NCBI GenBank assembly: GCA_903897855.1
Contig: CAIUDH010000011.1
Span: forward strand, 1 to 40,089
DNA length: 40,089 bases
Direction: 5' to 3'
Source of the DNA: an uncultured Bacteroidota bacterium
GTDB lineage: Bacteria; Bacteroidota; Bacteroidia; UKL13-3
This document shows, in pieces, positions 16,681 to 25,870 of this stretch (position 1 is the first letter of the stretch; every line of letters starts with the position of its first letter). A model generated the notes under the pieces. It was not told the origin of the DNA, did not search any database, and worked only from the letters and a program-made list of their open reading frames with translations. The position numbers were made by a program, and so were the translations under genes.

Positions 16681-18015
16681 TTACATGCTCTGCACTTGCT
16701 GGGTACGCCCCTTAATCCTGTTTCCACCTTTCATTAATCCATCATAATGACGCATGGTAAGCTGACTTTCAATTTGTTGTAACGTATCCAATAATACCCC
16801 TACCATGATGAGTAGTGACGTTCCTCCAAAGAACTGTGCAAAACTGGTCGACATTCCAAAACTCCGTGTTAAACCTGGCATAATGGCTATCAAAGCAAGG
16901 AATATTGATCCTGGCAGTGTGATACGAGACATTACATTATCAATAAAGTCGGCGGTCGATTTTCCTGGTTTTACACCGGGTACAAAACCATTATTACGTT
17001 TCATCTCATCCGCAATTTGAACTGGGTTGATGGTAATTGCGGTATAGAAATAGGTAAATGCGATAATGGTTAATGCTAATGACACATCGTAAATCCAAGA
17101 GTTTTGTGAGTTGAAGTTCATCGCAACACCATCCCAAAAAGGATTTCCTCTAAATAATTGAGCAATGGTACCGGGGATGAACATAATGGCCTGGGCAAAA
17201 ATGATTGGCATGACCCCTGCCTGATTTACCTTTAGTGGTAACCATTGGCGAGCGCCTCCATACTGTTTATTTCCGATTACGCGTTTTGCATATTGCACCG
17301 GTATCTTCCGAGTACCCTGCACCAGCAATATCGTAAATGCGATGACTAGCAGCAAGAACACGATCTCTACTAAAAACACAAATAAACCTCCTCCACCTTG
17401 TGTGCTGCGTGCATTTAACTCTCCCCAAACTGATTGTGGGAAACGAGCCAAAATACCTACCATGATAATTAAAGAGATACCGTTGCCAATACCTTTATCG
17501 GTGATACGTTCGCCTAACCACATAGTAAACACAGTACCGGCAATTAAGAATACGATGGTAGAAACCAAAAACCCAAAATTGTCATTTAGAATAGGGCTTG
17601 CTCCTTGACCACCACGTAGGGTAGCTAAAAATCCAAAAGCCTGAATGAAAGTAATAAGTATGGTAAAAATACGAGTGTATTGATTCAATTTCGTTCTTCC
17701 CTCCTCTCCTTCTTTTGCCATCCGTTGAAACTGTGGAACAGCAATGGTGAGAAGTTGGATTACAATGGATGCCGAAATGTATGGCATAATTCCCAAGGCT
17801 AATATCGAAGCTCTACCGAAGGCTCCACCCGCAAAAGTGTTGATCAATCCTAGCATACCTCCCTGACTGTCGGCAAGCTTGGATGAATCGATACCCGGCA
17901 ATACGATGTATGAGCCAATTCGAAACATTAACAAATACAGAAACGTGTTGATGATTCGTTTGCGTAAATCTTCAATAGCGAATATATTTTTTATTGTATC
18001 TATTATTTTCTTCAT
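16681..18015 (-). CDS. secY: Preprotein translocase subunit SecY
   Basis: The channel subunit of the Sec translocon, with ten transmembrane helices over 444 residues, a normal length. Typical stretches include the N-terminal FRIGSYIVLPGID, the plug-region GGAFGRASILALGIMPYISAS-type sequence and the C-terminal MRHYDGLMKGGNRIKGR. Its ATG overlaps the rplO stop by one base (TAATG), suggesting translational coupling. The substrates exported by this channel include the T9SS cargo proteins encoded elsewhere in the window. Confidence 0.98.
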   Translation of the reverse strand: MKKIIDTIKNIFAIEDLRKRIINTFLYLLMFRIGSYIVLPGIDSSKLADSQGGMLGLINTFAGGAFGRASILALGIMPYISASIVIQLLTIAVPQFQRMAKEGEEGRTKLNQYTRIFTILITFIQAFGFLATLRGGQGASPILNDNFGFLVSTIVFLIAGTVFTMWLGERITDKGIGNGISLIIMVGILARFPQSVWGELNARSTQGGGGLFVFLVEIVFLLLVIAFTILLVQGTRKIPVQYAKRVIGNKQYGGARQWLPLKVNQAGVMPIIFAQAIMFIPGTIAQLFRGNPFWDGVAMNFNSQNSWIYDVSLALTIIAFTYFYTAITINPVQIADEMKRNNGFVPGVKPGKSTADFIDNVMSRITLPGSIFLALIAIMPGLTRSFGMSTSFAQFFGGTSLLIMVGVLLDTLQQIESQLTMRHYDGLMKGGNRIKGRTQQVQSM

Positions 18016-18464
18016 TATTTGGTAACGTTAGCGGTTCCTCCTACTGATTCAATGGCTATTTTAGCGGCATCGGTAAATGCGTGACAAGAAATATTAACCT
18101 TGTTACTAATCTTACCTCTACCTAATATTTTAATTTTATCTTTTTTAGATCCCAAATGGAGTTTTTTGAAAGTTTCCAAAGTAAAATCCGTGATATTATG
18201 CTTTTCCGACAATATTTGTAAAGTGTCTAAGTTAATACCGATATACTCTACACGAAACGGATTTTTGAATCCTACTTTCGGTAACCGGCGTTGTAAAGGC
18301 ATTTGACCCCCTTCAAAACCCATTTTACGACTATATCCTGAACGAGATTGAGCTCCTTTATGTCCACGTGTTGAGGTGCCTCCATGACCACTTCCCTGAC
18401 CTCTACCAATACGCTTACGTTTTTTGGTTGACCCATCGGCTGGCTTTAACGTACTTAAATTCAT
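18015..18464 (-). CDS. rplO: 50S ribosomal protein L15
   Basis: A late-assembling large-subunit protein. Its 149 residues contain the Gly/Arg-rich N-terminus (RIGRGQGSGHGGTSTRGHKG), then KMGFEGGQMPLQRRLPK, both diagnostic. It is followed by secY with a one-base overlap and preceded by rpmD. Confidence 0.98.
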   Translation of the reverse strand: MNLSTLKPADGSTKKRKRIGRGQGSGHGGTSTRGHKGAQSRSGYSRKMGFEGGQMPLQRRLPKVGFKNPFRVEYIGINLDTLQILSEKHNITDFTLETFKKLHLGSKKDKIKILGRGKISNKVNISCHAFTDAAKIAIESVGGTANVTK

Positions 18465-18485
18465 GCTATATTGTTTTAATTAAAA

Positions 18486-18665
18486 TTAAATGTTCTCTAC
18501 TTTTACTAAATGACTTACTTTCTTCACCATTCCCATAATCTGAGGCGAATCGTGACGTACTACTGAGCTATTTACTTTACCTAATCCTAATGATTTAACG
18601 GTACGTTTCTGAGTCTCAGGGCGTTCGATAACGCTGCGTACTAAGGTTACTTTAATTTGTGCCAT
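18486..18665 (-). CDS. rpmD: 50S ribosomal protein L30
   Basis: A 59-residue ORF starting [11 protein letters not shown], with [17 protein letters not shown] and [11 protein letters not shown], the standard L30 pattern. It is short enough to be missed by length-filtered ORF calling. It lies between rpsE and rplO, the standard spc-operon order. Confidence 0.95.
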   Translation of the reverse strand: MAQIKVTLVRSVIERPETQKRTVKSLGLGKVNSSVVRHDSPQIMGMVKKVSHLVKVENI

Positions 18666-18689
18666 GTTTATGCTACTTATATTTTAGAT

Positions 18690-19208
18690 TTAACCGTTAA
18701 ATACTCTGTTTAAACTAATTCCACGTTGTTGTGCAACGGTAACCGAATCGCGCATCTTCAAGAGGGCATCGATGGTTGCTTTCACAACATTATGTGGGTT
18801 TGAAGATCCTTTTGATTTAGCCAATACATCTGTGATTCCAGCGCTTTCCAAAACGGCACGCATCGCACCACCGGCAATAACACCGGTACCATGAGAAGCG
18901 GGTTTTAAAAAGACGTCGCCTCCACAATATTTTCCTATTTGTTCGTGAGGAACAGTACCATTAATGATTGGCACTTTTATCAAATTTTTCTTTGCGTCTT
19001 CCACCGCTTTAGTAATGGCATCCGTAATTTCCATTGCCTTACCTAATCCGTGACCTACAATACCGTTGCTATCACCTACCACTACGATAGCAGAAAAACT
19101 AAATGTTCTTCCACCTTTTGTAACTTTAGCTACACGGTTTACAGATACCAAACGTTCTTTCAGTTCCAGTTCGCTTGATTTTACTCTTTTTATATTTGCT
19201 TGAGACAT
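18690..19208 (-). CDS. rpsE: 30S ribosomal protein S5
   Basis: A small-subunit protein important for decoding fidelity. Its 172 residues hold the double-stranded RNA-binding-like N-domain ([20 protein letters not shown]) and the C-domain with [15 protein letters not shown] and [16 protein letters not shown]. Length and start are canonical. Confidence 0.98.
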   Translation of the reverse strand: MSQANIKRVKSSELELKERLVSVNRVAKVTKGGRTFSFSAIVVVGDSNGIVGHGLGKAMEITDAITKAVEDAKKNLIKVPIINGTVPHEQIGKYCGGDVFLKPASHGTGVIAGGAMRAVLESAGITDVLAKSKGSSNPHNVVKATIDALLKMRDSVTVAQQRGISLNRVFNG

Positions 19209-19232
19209 ATAATGTGTTGTTCTTCTATAAAA

Positions 19233-19586
19233 TTAAAATTGTAACCCTCCTTCACGTGCTCCTTCTGCCAAACTTTTCACTCTTCCATGATATAAGTATC
19301 CACCTCTATCGAAAGTGATTTTGGTAACACCCAAGGCAATCGCTTTTTCGGCAATGGCTTTACCCACTAATTTTGATTTCTCAATTTTGGGTGATTTGTC
19401 GGTTAGTGAGCGCGATGAAGCGGCAGCAATCGTTACTCCAGTAAGATCGTTCACCAATTGCACATAGATATCTTTGTTACTGCGAAATACCGATAAACGC
19501 GGTTGAGCTTCAGTTCCGGATAATTTAATCCGAATCCCTTTTCTAATTTTCGCGCGACGTGCTAATTTCTTTTGTTGTAGGTTCAT
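19233..19586 (-). CDS. rplR: 50S ribosomal protein L18
   Basis: A 5S rRNA-binding protein of 117 residues. Diagnostic parts are RLSVFRSNKDIYVQ, ITFDRGGYLYHGRVKSLAEGAREGG and the C-terminal LQF. It follows rplF after 68 nt and precedes rpsE by 24 nt. Confidence 0.98.
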   Translation of the reverse strand: MNLQQKKLARRAKIRKGIRIKLSGTEAQPRLSVFRSNKDIYVQLVNDLTGVTIAAASSRSLTDKSPKIEKSKLVGKAIAEKAIALGVTKITFDRGGYLYHGRVKSLAEGAREGGLQF

Positions 19587-19654
19587 GACGTTATTTTTAT
19601 GCTGCGATCAATTTTGCGGTGCAAACGGCTGATTGCGATTTGTTTATTTTATTA

Positions 19655-20209
19655 TTATTTACCTGCTGATTTACCTGCTTTCTTGCGTAATACTTCACCG
19701 GTAAACTTGATACCTTTTCCTTTAAATGGCTCAGGTTTACGAAGAGAGCGAATTTTTGCGGCTACCTGACCGATCAGTTGTTTGTCGGCACTTTCTAAAT
19801 AAATAGTAGGGTTCTTACCTTTCTCTTGTTCCGCTTTTACTTTAACCTCCATAGGTATTTGCAAGTAAATATGGTGAGAGAATCCTAGCGTTAAATCCAA
19901 AATTTGTCCTTCAGCTACTGCTTTATAACCTACCCCTACCAATTCCTGACGAGTGGTGTAACCTGTTGAAACACCCGTCACCATATTTTGCACCAACGAG
20001 CGGTATAAACCGTGCATTGAGAGCAAACGCTTTGTTTCGGCTGGGCGTGAAACAGTTAAAATACCATTCTCAATGGTGATTTTAAGATCTGAGTCAACTT
20101 TCTGGCTTAGGGTTCCTTTCGGTCCTTTCACCGTAACTAAGTTGTTCTCGGCAATTTTTACCTCAACACCAGCGGGTATGTTAATGGGCTTTTTTCCTAT
20201 ACGCGACAT
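19655..20209 (-). CDS. rplF: 50S ribosomal protein L6
   Basis: A large-subunit protein near the factor-binding site. Its 184 residues start MSRIGKKPINIPAGV and contain the two alpha/beta repeats. The conserved second-repeat motif is KIRSLRKPEPFKGKGIK. Slightly longer than E. coli L6 because of a Lys-rich C-terminus. Confidence 0.98.
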   Translation of the reverse strand: MSRIGKKPINIPAGVEVKIAENNLVTVKGPKGTLSQKVDSDLKITIENGILTVSRPAETKRLLSMHGLYRSLVQNMVTGVSTGYTTRQELVGVGYKAVAEGQILDLTLGFSHHIYLQIPMEVKVKAEQEKGKNPTIYLESADKQLIGQVAAKIRSLRKPEPFKGKGIKFTGEVLRKKAGKSAGK

Positions 20210-20261
20210 TTCTGTATTATCGTTTTAAGTGTTTGAACTTATTTTAATGTTATTTAAAATA

Positions 20262-20657
20262 TTAATAAACGTAGCAAAGAATTTCTCCGCCAACATTTTC
20301 CCTGCGGGCTTCCTTATCGGTCATTACTCCTTTAGAAGTAGTGATGATAGCTATTCCCAAGCCGTTGATAACACGGGGCATTTCCATGGCTCCCTTGTAC
20401 TTTCGCAAACCAGGGCGACTAATGCGCTCCATTTTGCTAATCGCCGGTTGTTTTGTTACAGGATTGTATTTTAAAGCTATTTTGATGACGTTCTTGTTTT
20501 CAACAACGTCAAATTTATAATTTAAAATATAACCTTTCTCGAACAACACGCGTGTTATTTCTTTTTTGAGATTTGAACCCGGAATTTCAACAATTCTGTG
20601 GTTAGCCTTGATGGCGTTTCTCAATCTGGTTAAGTAGTCTGAAATTGGATCAGTCAT
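20262..20657 (-). CDS. rpsH: 30S ribosomal protein S8
   Basis: A primary 16S rRNA-binding protein of 131 residues. It contains MTDPISDYLTRLRNA and the C-terminal VINGLGIAIITTSKGVMTDKEA-type sequence. In E. coli S8 represses the spc operon by binding mRNA near rplE; I could not identify such a site here. Confidence 0.98.
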   Translation of the reverse strand: MTDPISDYLTRLRNAIKANHRIVEIPGSNLKKEITRVLFEKGYILNYKFDVVENKNVIKIALKYNPVTKQPAISKMERISRPGLRKYKGAMEMPRVINGLGIAIITTSKGVMTDKEARRENVGGEILCYVY

Positions 20658-20718
20658 TTCTTATATTTTTTTTACTGATTGAACCTGTGTTTAATCTTTA
20701 ATAATTTATTCCTTTTAA

Positions 20719-20988
20719 TTACCAACTGCACTTTGTTACTCCTGGTATCTTTCCTGCTAATGCCATCTCACGAAACTGATTACGGCATAATCCGAACTGA
20801 CGCATGTAACCTCTTGGTCTTCCTGTGATCTGACAGCGATTACGCTGACGTACTTTCGAGGAGTTGCGGGGCAGTTTTTGCAATTCGTCCCAGTTGCCTT
20901 CTTTTTTTAACAGAGCGCGGCGGTCGTGGTAGAGCAATTCGAGCTTTACTCTCTTTCTGTCTCTGGCTTTAATACTTTCTTTTGCCAT
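20719..20988 (-). CDS. rpsN: 30S ribosomal protein S14 (zinc-free form)
   Basis: A head protein of 89 residues. It starts [13 protein letters not shown] and ends in [24 protein letters not shown]-type sequence. Only isolated Cys residues are present and no paired CxxC, so it is the longer zinc-independent form. It begins three bases after the rplE stop. Confidence 0.97.
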   Translation of the reverse strand: MAKESIKARDRKRVKLELLYHDRRALLKKEGNWDELQKLPRNSSKVRQRNRCQITGRPRGYMRQFGLCRNQFREMALAGKIPGVTKCSW

Positions 20989-20991
20989 GTA

Positions 20992-21552
20992 TTATGTAGT
21001 TTGATTATTTTTTTGAAAAGGTAATCCAAATTGCTTCAATAACTCCAAACACTCTTCATCAGTTTTGGCGGTGGTTACGAAAGTGATATCCATACCTTGA
21101 ATACGACTCACCTTGTCGATGTTAATTTCCGGAAAAATTAACTGCTCGGTGATACCCATGGTAAAGTTTCCACGTCCATCAAATCCTTTGATCTTTAATC
21201 CGCTGAAATCGCGAACACGAGGAAGAGAGATGGCGATCAAACGTTGTAAAAACTCGTACATGTTATCTTTACGCATCGTTACACGGGCACCAATAGGCAT
21301 TCCCTGACGTAACTTAAAGTTAGAGATATCCTTACGTGATTTCGTTTTCACGGCGCGCTGACCACAAATCATCGTCATTTCTTCTACGGCCGAATCCACA
21401 ATTTTCTTATCGGCTACGGCAGCTCCCAATCCCTGGTTCAAACAAATTTTCTCCAGTTTCGGAACCATCATATCGTTCTTATACCCGAATTTCTCCATCA
21501 TCGCAGGTATAATTGTTTCTGTATAACGGTTTTTAAGTGTAGGTTGGTACAT
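20992..21552 (-). CDS. rplE: 50S ribosomal protein L5
   Basis: A 5S rRNA-binding protein of 186 residues at the central protuberance. Conserved parts are [32 protein letters not shown] and [18 protein letters not shown]. Start and length are canonical. Confidence 0.98.
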   Translation of the reverse strand: MYQPTLKNRYTETIIPAMMEKFGYKNDMMVPKLEKICLNQGLGAAVADKKIVDSAVEEMTMICGQRAVKTKSRKDISNFKLRQGMPIGARVTMRKDNMYEFLQRLIAISLPRVRDFSGLKIKGFDGRGNFTMGITEQLIFPEINIDKVSRIQGMDITFVTTAKTDEECLELLKQFGLPFQKNNQTT

Positions 21553-21574
21553 TGTTATTTAATTTATTCCCTGA

Positions 21575-21922
21575 TTACTTAATAATTTCCTTAGTCTCTG
21601 TAGCTCTGGCAAAACGTTGTAGTTTGCCCTTCTCGTCAAGCTTGCGCCCTACCTTTGTTGGTGCATTATTATACCACAACATCACGTTTGAAATAGCCAC
21701 CGGTGCTTCCATGCTTATAATTCCTCCATTGGGATTCTTCGCATCAACACGAGGCTTCAAATGCTTCTTGTTTATATTGATTCCTTCGATAATAATACGG
21801 CGTGTTTCAGTGATTACTTCTAATACACGGCCTTTCTTACCTTTGTCATCACCAGCAATCAAAACCACTTGATCGCCTTTTTTTATTTTTAATTTTGGTT
21901 GTTTGTTAAATTTTCTTTCCAT
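21575..21922 (-). CDS. rplX: 50S ribosomal protein L24
   Basis: An assembly-initiating KOW-domain protein. The 115 residues contain KIKKGDQVVLIAGDDKGKKG (KOW motif, about 11-32) and INKKHLKPR. About ten residues longer than E. coli L24, mostly at the N-terminus. Confidence 0.97.
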   Translation of the reverse strand: MERKFNKQPKLKIKKGDQVVLIAGDDKGKKGRVLEVITETRRIIIEGININKKHLKPRVDAKNPNGGIISMEAPVAISNVMLWYNNAPTKVGRKLDEKGKLQRFARATETKEIIK

Positions 21923-21946
21923 GATATGGAGTGTTGTAATTTTTAA

Positions 21947-22315
21947 TTATAATACTTCCGGAGCTAGTGATACGATTTTCATAAACTGTTTTTCACGTAA
22001 TTCACGAGCAACTGGGCCGAAGATACGAGTACCACGTGGCTCATCGGCGGCGTTAAGCAACACACATGAGTTGTCGTCGAAACGAATATACGAACCATCG
22101 GGGCGACGAACTTCTTTGCGAACACGCACTACCACTGCCTTTGAAACAGTTCCTTTTTTTACACCACCGCTAGGCATGGCATCTTTTACAGTTACTACTA
22201 TTTTATCGCCCAAAGAAGCATAACGCTTTTTAGAGCCTCCCAACACACGTATAACCAATACCTCACGGGCACCGCTATTGTCGGCTACTTTTAGTCTCGA
22301 TTCGTTTTGTACCAT
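21947..22315 (-). CDS. rplN: 50S ribosomal protein L14
   Basis: An inter-subunit bridge protein of 122 residues. Canonical parts are [33 protein letters not shown] and [15 protein letters not shown]. Its length is invariant in the family and matches here. Confidence 0.98.
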   Translation of the reverse strand: MVQNESRLKVADNSGAREVLVIRVLGGSKKRYASLGDKIVVTVKDAMPSGGVKKGTVSKAVVVRVRKEVRRPDGSYIRFDDNSCVLLNAADEPRGTRIFGPVARELREKQFMKIVSLAPEVL

Positions 22316-22372
22316 TTCTTAATTTGCTAATTTTAAATAATTTGTCCCGAAACAAGTTCGGAAGGGAAACGA

Positions 22373-22627
22373 TTATTTTGCTTTTTCAATTACTGCTACT
22401 AAGCGGAAACGCTTGTTTTTACTCATCGGGCGTGTTTCCATAATACGCACAGTATCATTGATGCCACACTCATTCTTTTCGTCGTGTGCCATAAACTTGG
22501 AGGTTTTCTTCACAAACTTACCGTACTTAGGGTGCTTTACTTTGCGCTCTACACTTACGGTAATGGATTTCTCCATCTTGTTGCTTACAACTTTACCTAC
22601 GATCTCTTTTCTAAAATTTCTTTCCAT
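22373..22627 (-). CDS. rpsQ: 30S ribosomal protein S17
   Basis: An OB-fold protein of 84 residues that binds the 5' domain of 16S rRNA. Conserved parts are [31 protein letters not shown] and [16 protein letters not shown]. Confidence 0.98.
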   Translation of the reverse strand: MERNFRKEIVGKVVSNKMEKSITVSVERKVKHPKYGKFVKKTSKFMAHDEKNECGINDTVRIMETRPMSKNKRFRLVAVIEKAK

Positions 22628-22673
22628 GTGTTGGATTGATTTCTGAATTATGAATTAATTTACTGTTCTTTAT

Positions 22674-22886
22674 TTAAACCTTAGGTTCGTTTTGAACGTT
22701 TAACTGGCGACTCCTTTTCTCGGTTTGTAAACGAGCGATGGTTTTGCGCGTGGCAGTGATACGAGCCGTCGACTCCACCTGAGAGATAGCGTGTGTGAAT
22801 TTCATTTTTGTATATGACTCACGCTCATCTTTAAGGGTGTCTTTAAGGTCTTTATCGCTTAGTACTTTTATATCTTTGTTCTTCAT
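22674..22886 (-). CDS. rpmC: 50S ribosomal protein L29
   Basis: A 70-residue two-helix protein near the tunnel exit, close to where SRP docks. Typical parts are LSDKDLKDTLKDER and the ARITATRKTIARLQTEKR helix. It lies between rplP (16 nt) and rpsQ, the usual S10-operon order. Confidence 0.96.
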   Translation of the reverse strand: MKNKDIKVLSDKDLKDTLKDERESYTKMKFTHAISQVESTARITATRKTIARLQTEKRSRQLNVQNEPKV

Positions 22887-22902
22887 GGCTAAAAATATTT
22901 AG

Positions 22903-23328
22903 TTATACAGCCTCCTCGAAATCGGGGCGGATAGTGAATTTACAGTGAAACGGTAATTTATTAGCAGCCAAACGCATCGACTCTTTCGCTACGGCTAACG
23001 ATACACCTTCAATTTCGAATAGTATTCTACCTGGTTTTACCACAGCTACCCAATATTCAGGAGCTCCTTTACCTTTACCCATACGTACTTCCGCAGGTTT
23101 TTTAGTAATCGGTTTATCAGGAAAAACACGGATCCATACCTTACCTTCACGTTTCATGTGGCGTGTTAAGGCGATACGTGCTGCTTCTAGCTGACGGGCC
23201 GTGAGCCAGCCTTCATCCAATGATTTTAATGCAAAAGTGCCGAAATCAATTTGATTCCCACGCTTAGCAAAACCTTTAATCTTGGCTTTATGCGTTTTGC
23301 GAAATTTGGTTTTCTTTGGTTGTAACAT
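22903..23328 (-). CDS. rplP: 50S ribosomal protein L16
   Basis: A large-subunit protein at the A-site tRNA elbow. Its 141 residues begin [16 protein letters not shown] and include [23 protein letters not shown]-type sequence and [18 protein letters not shown]. It is normally preceded by rpsC in an unbroken S10 operon. Here it is the first gene of the transcript: the upstream 218 nt hold a perfect promoter and a structured leader, and beyond lies an unrelated T9SS cargo gene. The protein itself is normal. Confidence 0.98.
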   Translation of the reverse strand: MLQPKKTKFRKTHKAKIKGFAKRGNQIDFGTFALKSLDEGWLTARQLEAARIALTRHMKREGKVWIRVFPDKPITKKPAEVRMGKGKGAPEYWVAVVKPGRILFEIEGVSLAVAKESMRLAANKLPFHCKFTIRPDFEEAV

Positions 23329-23372
23329 GATTCTTAACTACTTTTTTAGTGGCTTCTTACATTCTGATGCTA

Positions 23373-23448
23373 AATTTACTAAGGTAGTCAAGCGGCTTAT
23401 TTAGAGGGGGATTAGAAATCCCGAAGCCATTGATAACATTAGTAAATT
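23373..23448 (-). ncRNA. Structured leader RNA upstream of rplP (candidate cis-regulator)
   Basis: Read on the minus strand, three nested stems lie in the rplP leader. The outer stem is AATTTACTA (23448-23440) with TAGTAAATT (23381-23373), nine pairs. The middle stem is GGCTT (23428-23424) with AAGCC (23398-23394). The inner stem is GGGATT (23422-23417) with AATCCC (23413-23408), closing a three-base loop. All pairs are perfect Watson-Crick. It lies between the promoter and the ATG (45 nt away) and lacks a following T run, so it is not a simple terminator. Ribosomal operons often have protein-binding leaders; the ligand here is unknown. Confidence 0.55.
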
Positions 23449-23486
23449 ATACAACTCAATGTATTTTTACTAAAATTTTAGGACGG

Positions 23487-23517
23487 CAAAGGTACGATTT
23501 ACTTTTAGATTAACAAA
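23487..23517 (-). promoter_or_regulatory. Promoter of the rplP-rplQ ribosomal operon
   Basis: On the minus strand, TTTG (23517-23514) and TACCTTTG (23494-23487) are separated by exactly 19 nt. This is a full match to the Bacteroidota primary sigma factor consensus. Transcription should begin near 23482, giving a leader of about 150 nt before rplP. It is the best promoter match I found in the window. Confidence 0.85.
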
Positions 23518-23546
23518 TATTTTTTGGAAAATATATTGCTGCCCAT

Positions 23547-25817
23547 TTACCGTAACACCATTTTGGACGTCTGGCTCCCGTTGATTTGGATAATATACAT
23601 CCCCTTGGGCAACCTTGAAACATCCAACGAGGCCTGGTTGGCCGCCATGTTTTCTATTTTCAGCAACTCCTGCCCTATCGTGTTTTGTAAGGAAACGACT
23701 CGTATTAAATGCTCCCCAGTTATTTGTATAAGATCTTTTGCCGGGTTAGGGTAAACGCGAAATTCATTGCTCCAGCTCGTACTATACCATGGAACGGCAA
23801 GCCTGGTTGAGGAACAATTATTGGTCGTGTTCGGAGTGGGGTTTACCAATACTTTAAAGCCACCCGATCCATCAACACACCGTCCATAGCTGCTATCCGT
23901 TTTCTGAAGTGGAAAAAGAATGCTGTCCAACACGAATCCATTGGCGTAGCCTAACCTCAGGTCCTCTCCTGCCGACGACAGCTTAAAATTGGCATGCAGC
24001 CCGGCCTGCGTTATATCCCCATCGAGCCAAACCAGCATATAGGCGTTGGCCGGTAAAATGGTGCCGTCGGGGAACGCCCATTTTGCAAGGTTCACGGGGT
24101 CATCGGAAAGGTACATACCCGAAAGGTTGACCGTGGTACTTGTCCTGTTTTTCAGTTCCACCCAATCGTCATATTCCCCCGCAGGATCTTTGATAGCATT
24201 GCTATTGGAAGCCATCAACTCGTTCATTACGATACTTCCAATAGGAAGCATAGGAATGCTTGCCGTAAGAGTATAAAATTCATGCTCCGCCCTTACTGGC
24301 GAAAAAATTCCGGTATTGGCATTTTCAGCATATAAATAGTATTCCATCTTGCCTGAGGTGATTTTAAACGACACTCCATAGAGGCCATCACCGGCAAGGC
24401 TGTCATGATGCAAGCCGTCGTCAACCAGGGTGATTCGGCTAAAATGCTTCGCGGTAAAATCCCGAACTCCTAAATATCCATAATTTGCATTGGCTAATTT
24501 CGCTCTTATCCAAATCACATCATTGACCGCCGGACTGATGATATCAAATTTGATGCTCGAGATGGCAGGAGGAATCTGAATGAATTCGGGGGTGCTTAAT
24601 AAATAATTTCTTCGGGCATCGAGCAACTGCCTGATTCCTATTTTTTGCGAAGTGCCTCCTAGTGTCGCCACCGTATCGAGATTGCTTTTAAACGCTGAAT
24701 ACGTATAAAACTTAAGGCTATCAGCCAATACTGTAGTATCGATAAGTGTCCTTAAGGTAGTGCCCAAGGTATAATAGTAGTTCGAGCTTAGGGCCTCATC
24801 AACCATGGTACGAAGATGGGCGATATACTGTTTCTTATAGCGCGAATTGATGAGTAGTTTCGACATCAACGGATGATTCGCTAGGGTTGCATTGGCCATC
24901 AACGACATCTGCTGCATCTGTATAAAACTAAGTGGCGAGCCTGTTACCAACTGTGTAAACCCACCCATACACATGTTTATATCCCAAATAATCGAATTGA
25001 ATTTATGGTAGCTGTCCATATACTCATAATAGTTCTGGGTAGTATTACCGGTGTAACTATCGAGATTTACAAACACATTATTAAACGTAAACATCCACAA
25101 GGCTCGATCAACATCCCATGACGTGTCAATGCTATTCTGTAAGTCTTTTTGTGCCTGTATAAATTGCTTCCATCCCCAATCACTTTTAATTTCATAGATA
25201 CGGGCGTAATACGTTAGACTATCAGCCATGGTGGGGTCGGCGCTCGGCACTAAATTAGGCGAACCAATGGCGCCCGGTACCGGTTTATTGCATTTAAAAA
25301 ACGGCCCGTCTTTTTCAAAGAAATGGTTGAAACAAAAAGTTTTAGTTACCGCCTCTTCGTTGGTGTATAACCCTCTGTATACTCCGTTTACATAAAGATT
25401 TACATAATTGCCTCTCGGGCAGTGCATGTAGTTGCTAAGGATTTTATATCCCATTACTTCCCTTAAAAAGGAAGGGTCGGCGAAATTATTACCCAACTTG
25501 ATATCGGTAACGCCTTGATATTCTTGACTCGTAATAATATTGTCTAATTCAATATGCCAAGGATTTTTTTTGTTGTTCACATTAAAACTACTATTCCCTT
25601 TGTATTTAACGCCTACGCTATCAAAATTTACCCCATTGATTACGACATGCGTAGCAAGCATAAAATTCTCGGTAATCCCCGTCGAATCCATCTTGGCGTC
25701 CCAGTTGGCCATGGGGAAGGTGACCTCGATTTTTTGTATCGTGTTGAGGTCGTAGAAATTCTGTGCCTCAGCAGTAACAAAGAATAAAAAAATAAAAAAT
25801 AAAAAAAACGATTTCAT
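23547..25817 (-). CDS. T9SS-secreted CotH kinase-like / lamin-tail domain protein
   Basis: A predicted secreted protein of 756 residues from the ATG at 25817, chosen because it gives a clean signal peptide (MKSFFLFFIFLFFVTAEA); the frame continues eight residues upstream. A CotH-like region (about 25-400) has KYKGNSSF, LRE, NLYVNGVYRGLYTNEE and a WDIN segment. A lamin-tail domain follows (about 525-640: MNELMASNSN, DDWVELKNR, VNLSGMYLSDD). The C-terminal ~70 residues (FRVYPNPAKD to MVLR) are a type A T9SS sorting signal. CotH proteins of spores are atypical protein kinases; whether this one is active is unknown. Its 3' end lies where rpsC would normally precede rplP. Confidence 0.88.
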   Translation of the reverse strand: MKSFFLFFIFLFFVTAEAQNFYDLNTIQKIEVTFPMANWDAKMDSTGITENFMLATHVVINGVNFDSVGVKYKGNSSFNVNNKKNPWHIELDNIITSQEYQGVTDIKLGNNFADPSFLREVMGYKILSNYMHCPRGNYVNLYVNGVYRGLYTNEEAVTKTFCFNHFFEKDGPFFKCNKPVPGAIGSPNLVPSADPTMADSLTYYARIYEIKSDWGWKQFIQAQKDLQNSIDTSWDVDRALWMFTFNNVFVNLDSYTGNTTQNYYEYMDSYHKFNSIIWDINMCMGGFTQLVTGSPLSFIQMQQMSLMANATLANHPLMSKLLINSRYKKQYIAHLRTMVDEALSSNYYYTLGTTLRTLIDTTVLADSLKFYTYSAFKSNLDTVATLGGTSQKIGIRQLLDARRNYLLSTPEFIQIPPAISSIKFDIISPAVNDVIWIRAKLANANYGYLGVRDFTAKHFSRITLVDDGLHHDSLAGDGLYGVSFKITSGKMEYYLYAENANTGIFSPVRAEHEFYTLTASIPMLPIGSIVMNELMASNSNAIKDPAGEYDDWVELKNRTSTTVNLSGMYLSDDPVNLAKWAFPDGTILPANAYMLVWLDGDITQAGLHANFKLSSAGEDLRLGYANGFVLDSILFPLQKTDSSYGRCVDGSGGFKVLVNPTPNTTNNCSSTRLAVPWYSTSWSNEFRVYPNPAKDLIQITGEHLIRVVSLQNTIGQELLKIENMAANQASLDVSRLPKGMYIIQINGSQTSKMVLR

Positions 25818-25838
25818 GAATAAAAAAAATAACAGATA

Positions 25839-25870
25839 CAAAATTAATCTAATTTAACGAATATCTCAAC
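25839..25870 (-). promoter_or_regulatory. Candidate promoter of the CotH-like gene
   Basis: On the minus strand, TAATTTTG (25846-25839) fits TAnnTTTG. GTTG (25870-25867), one base off TTTG, lies 20 nt upstream. The -7 box is 21 nt before the ATG at 25817, which also supports that start. Confidence 0.5.
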
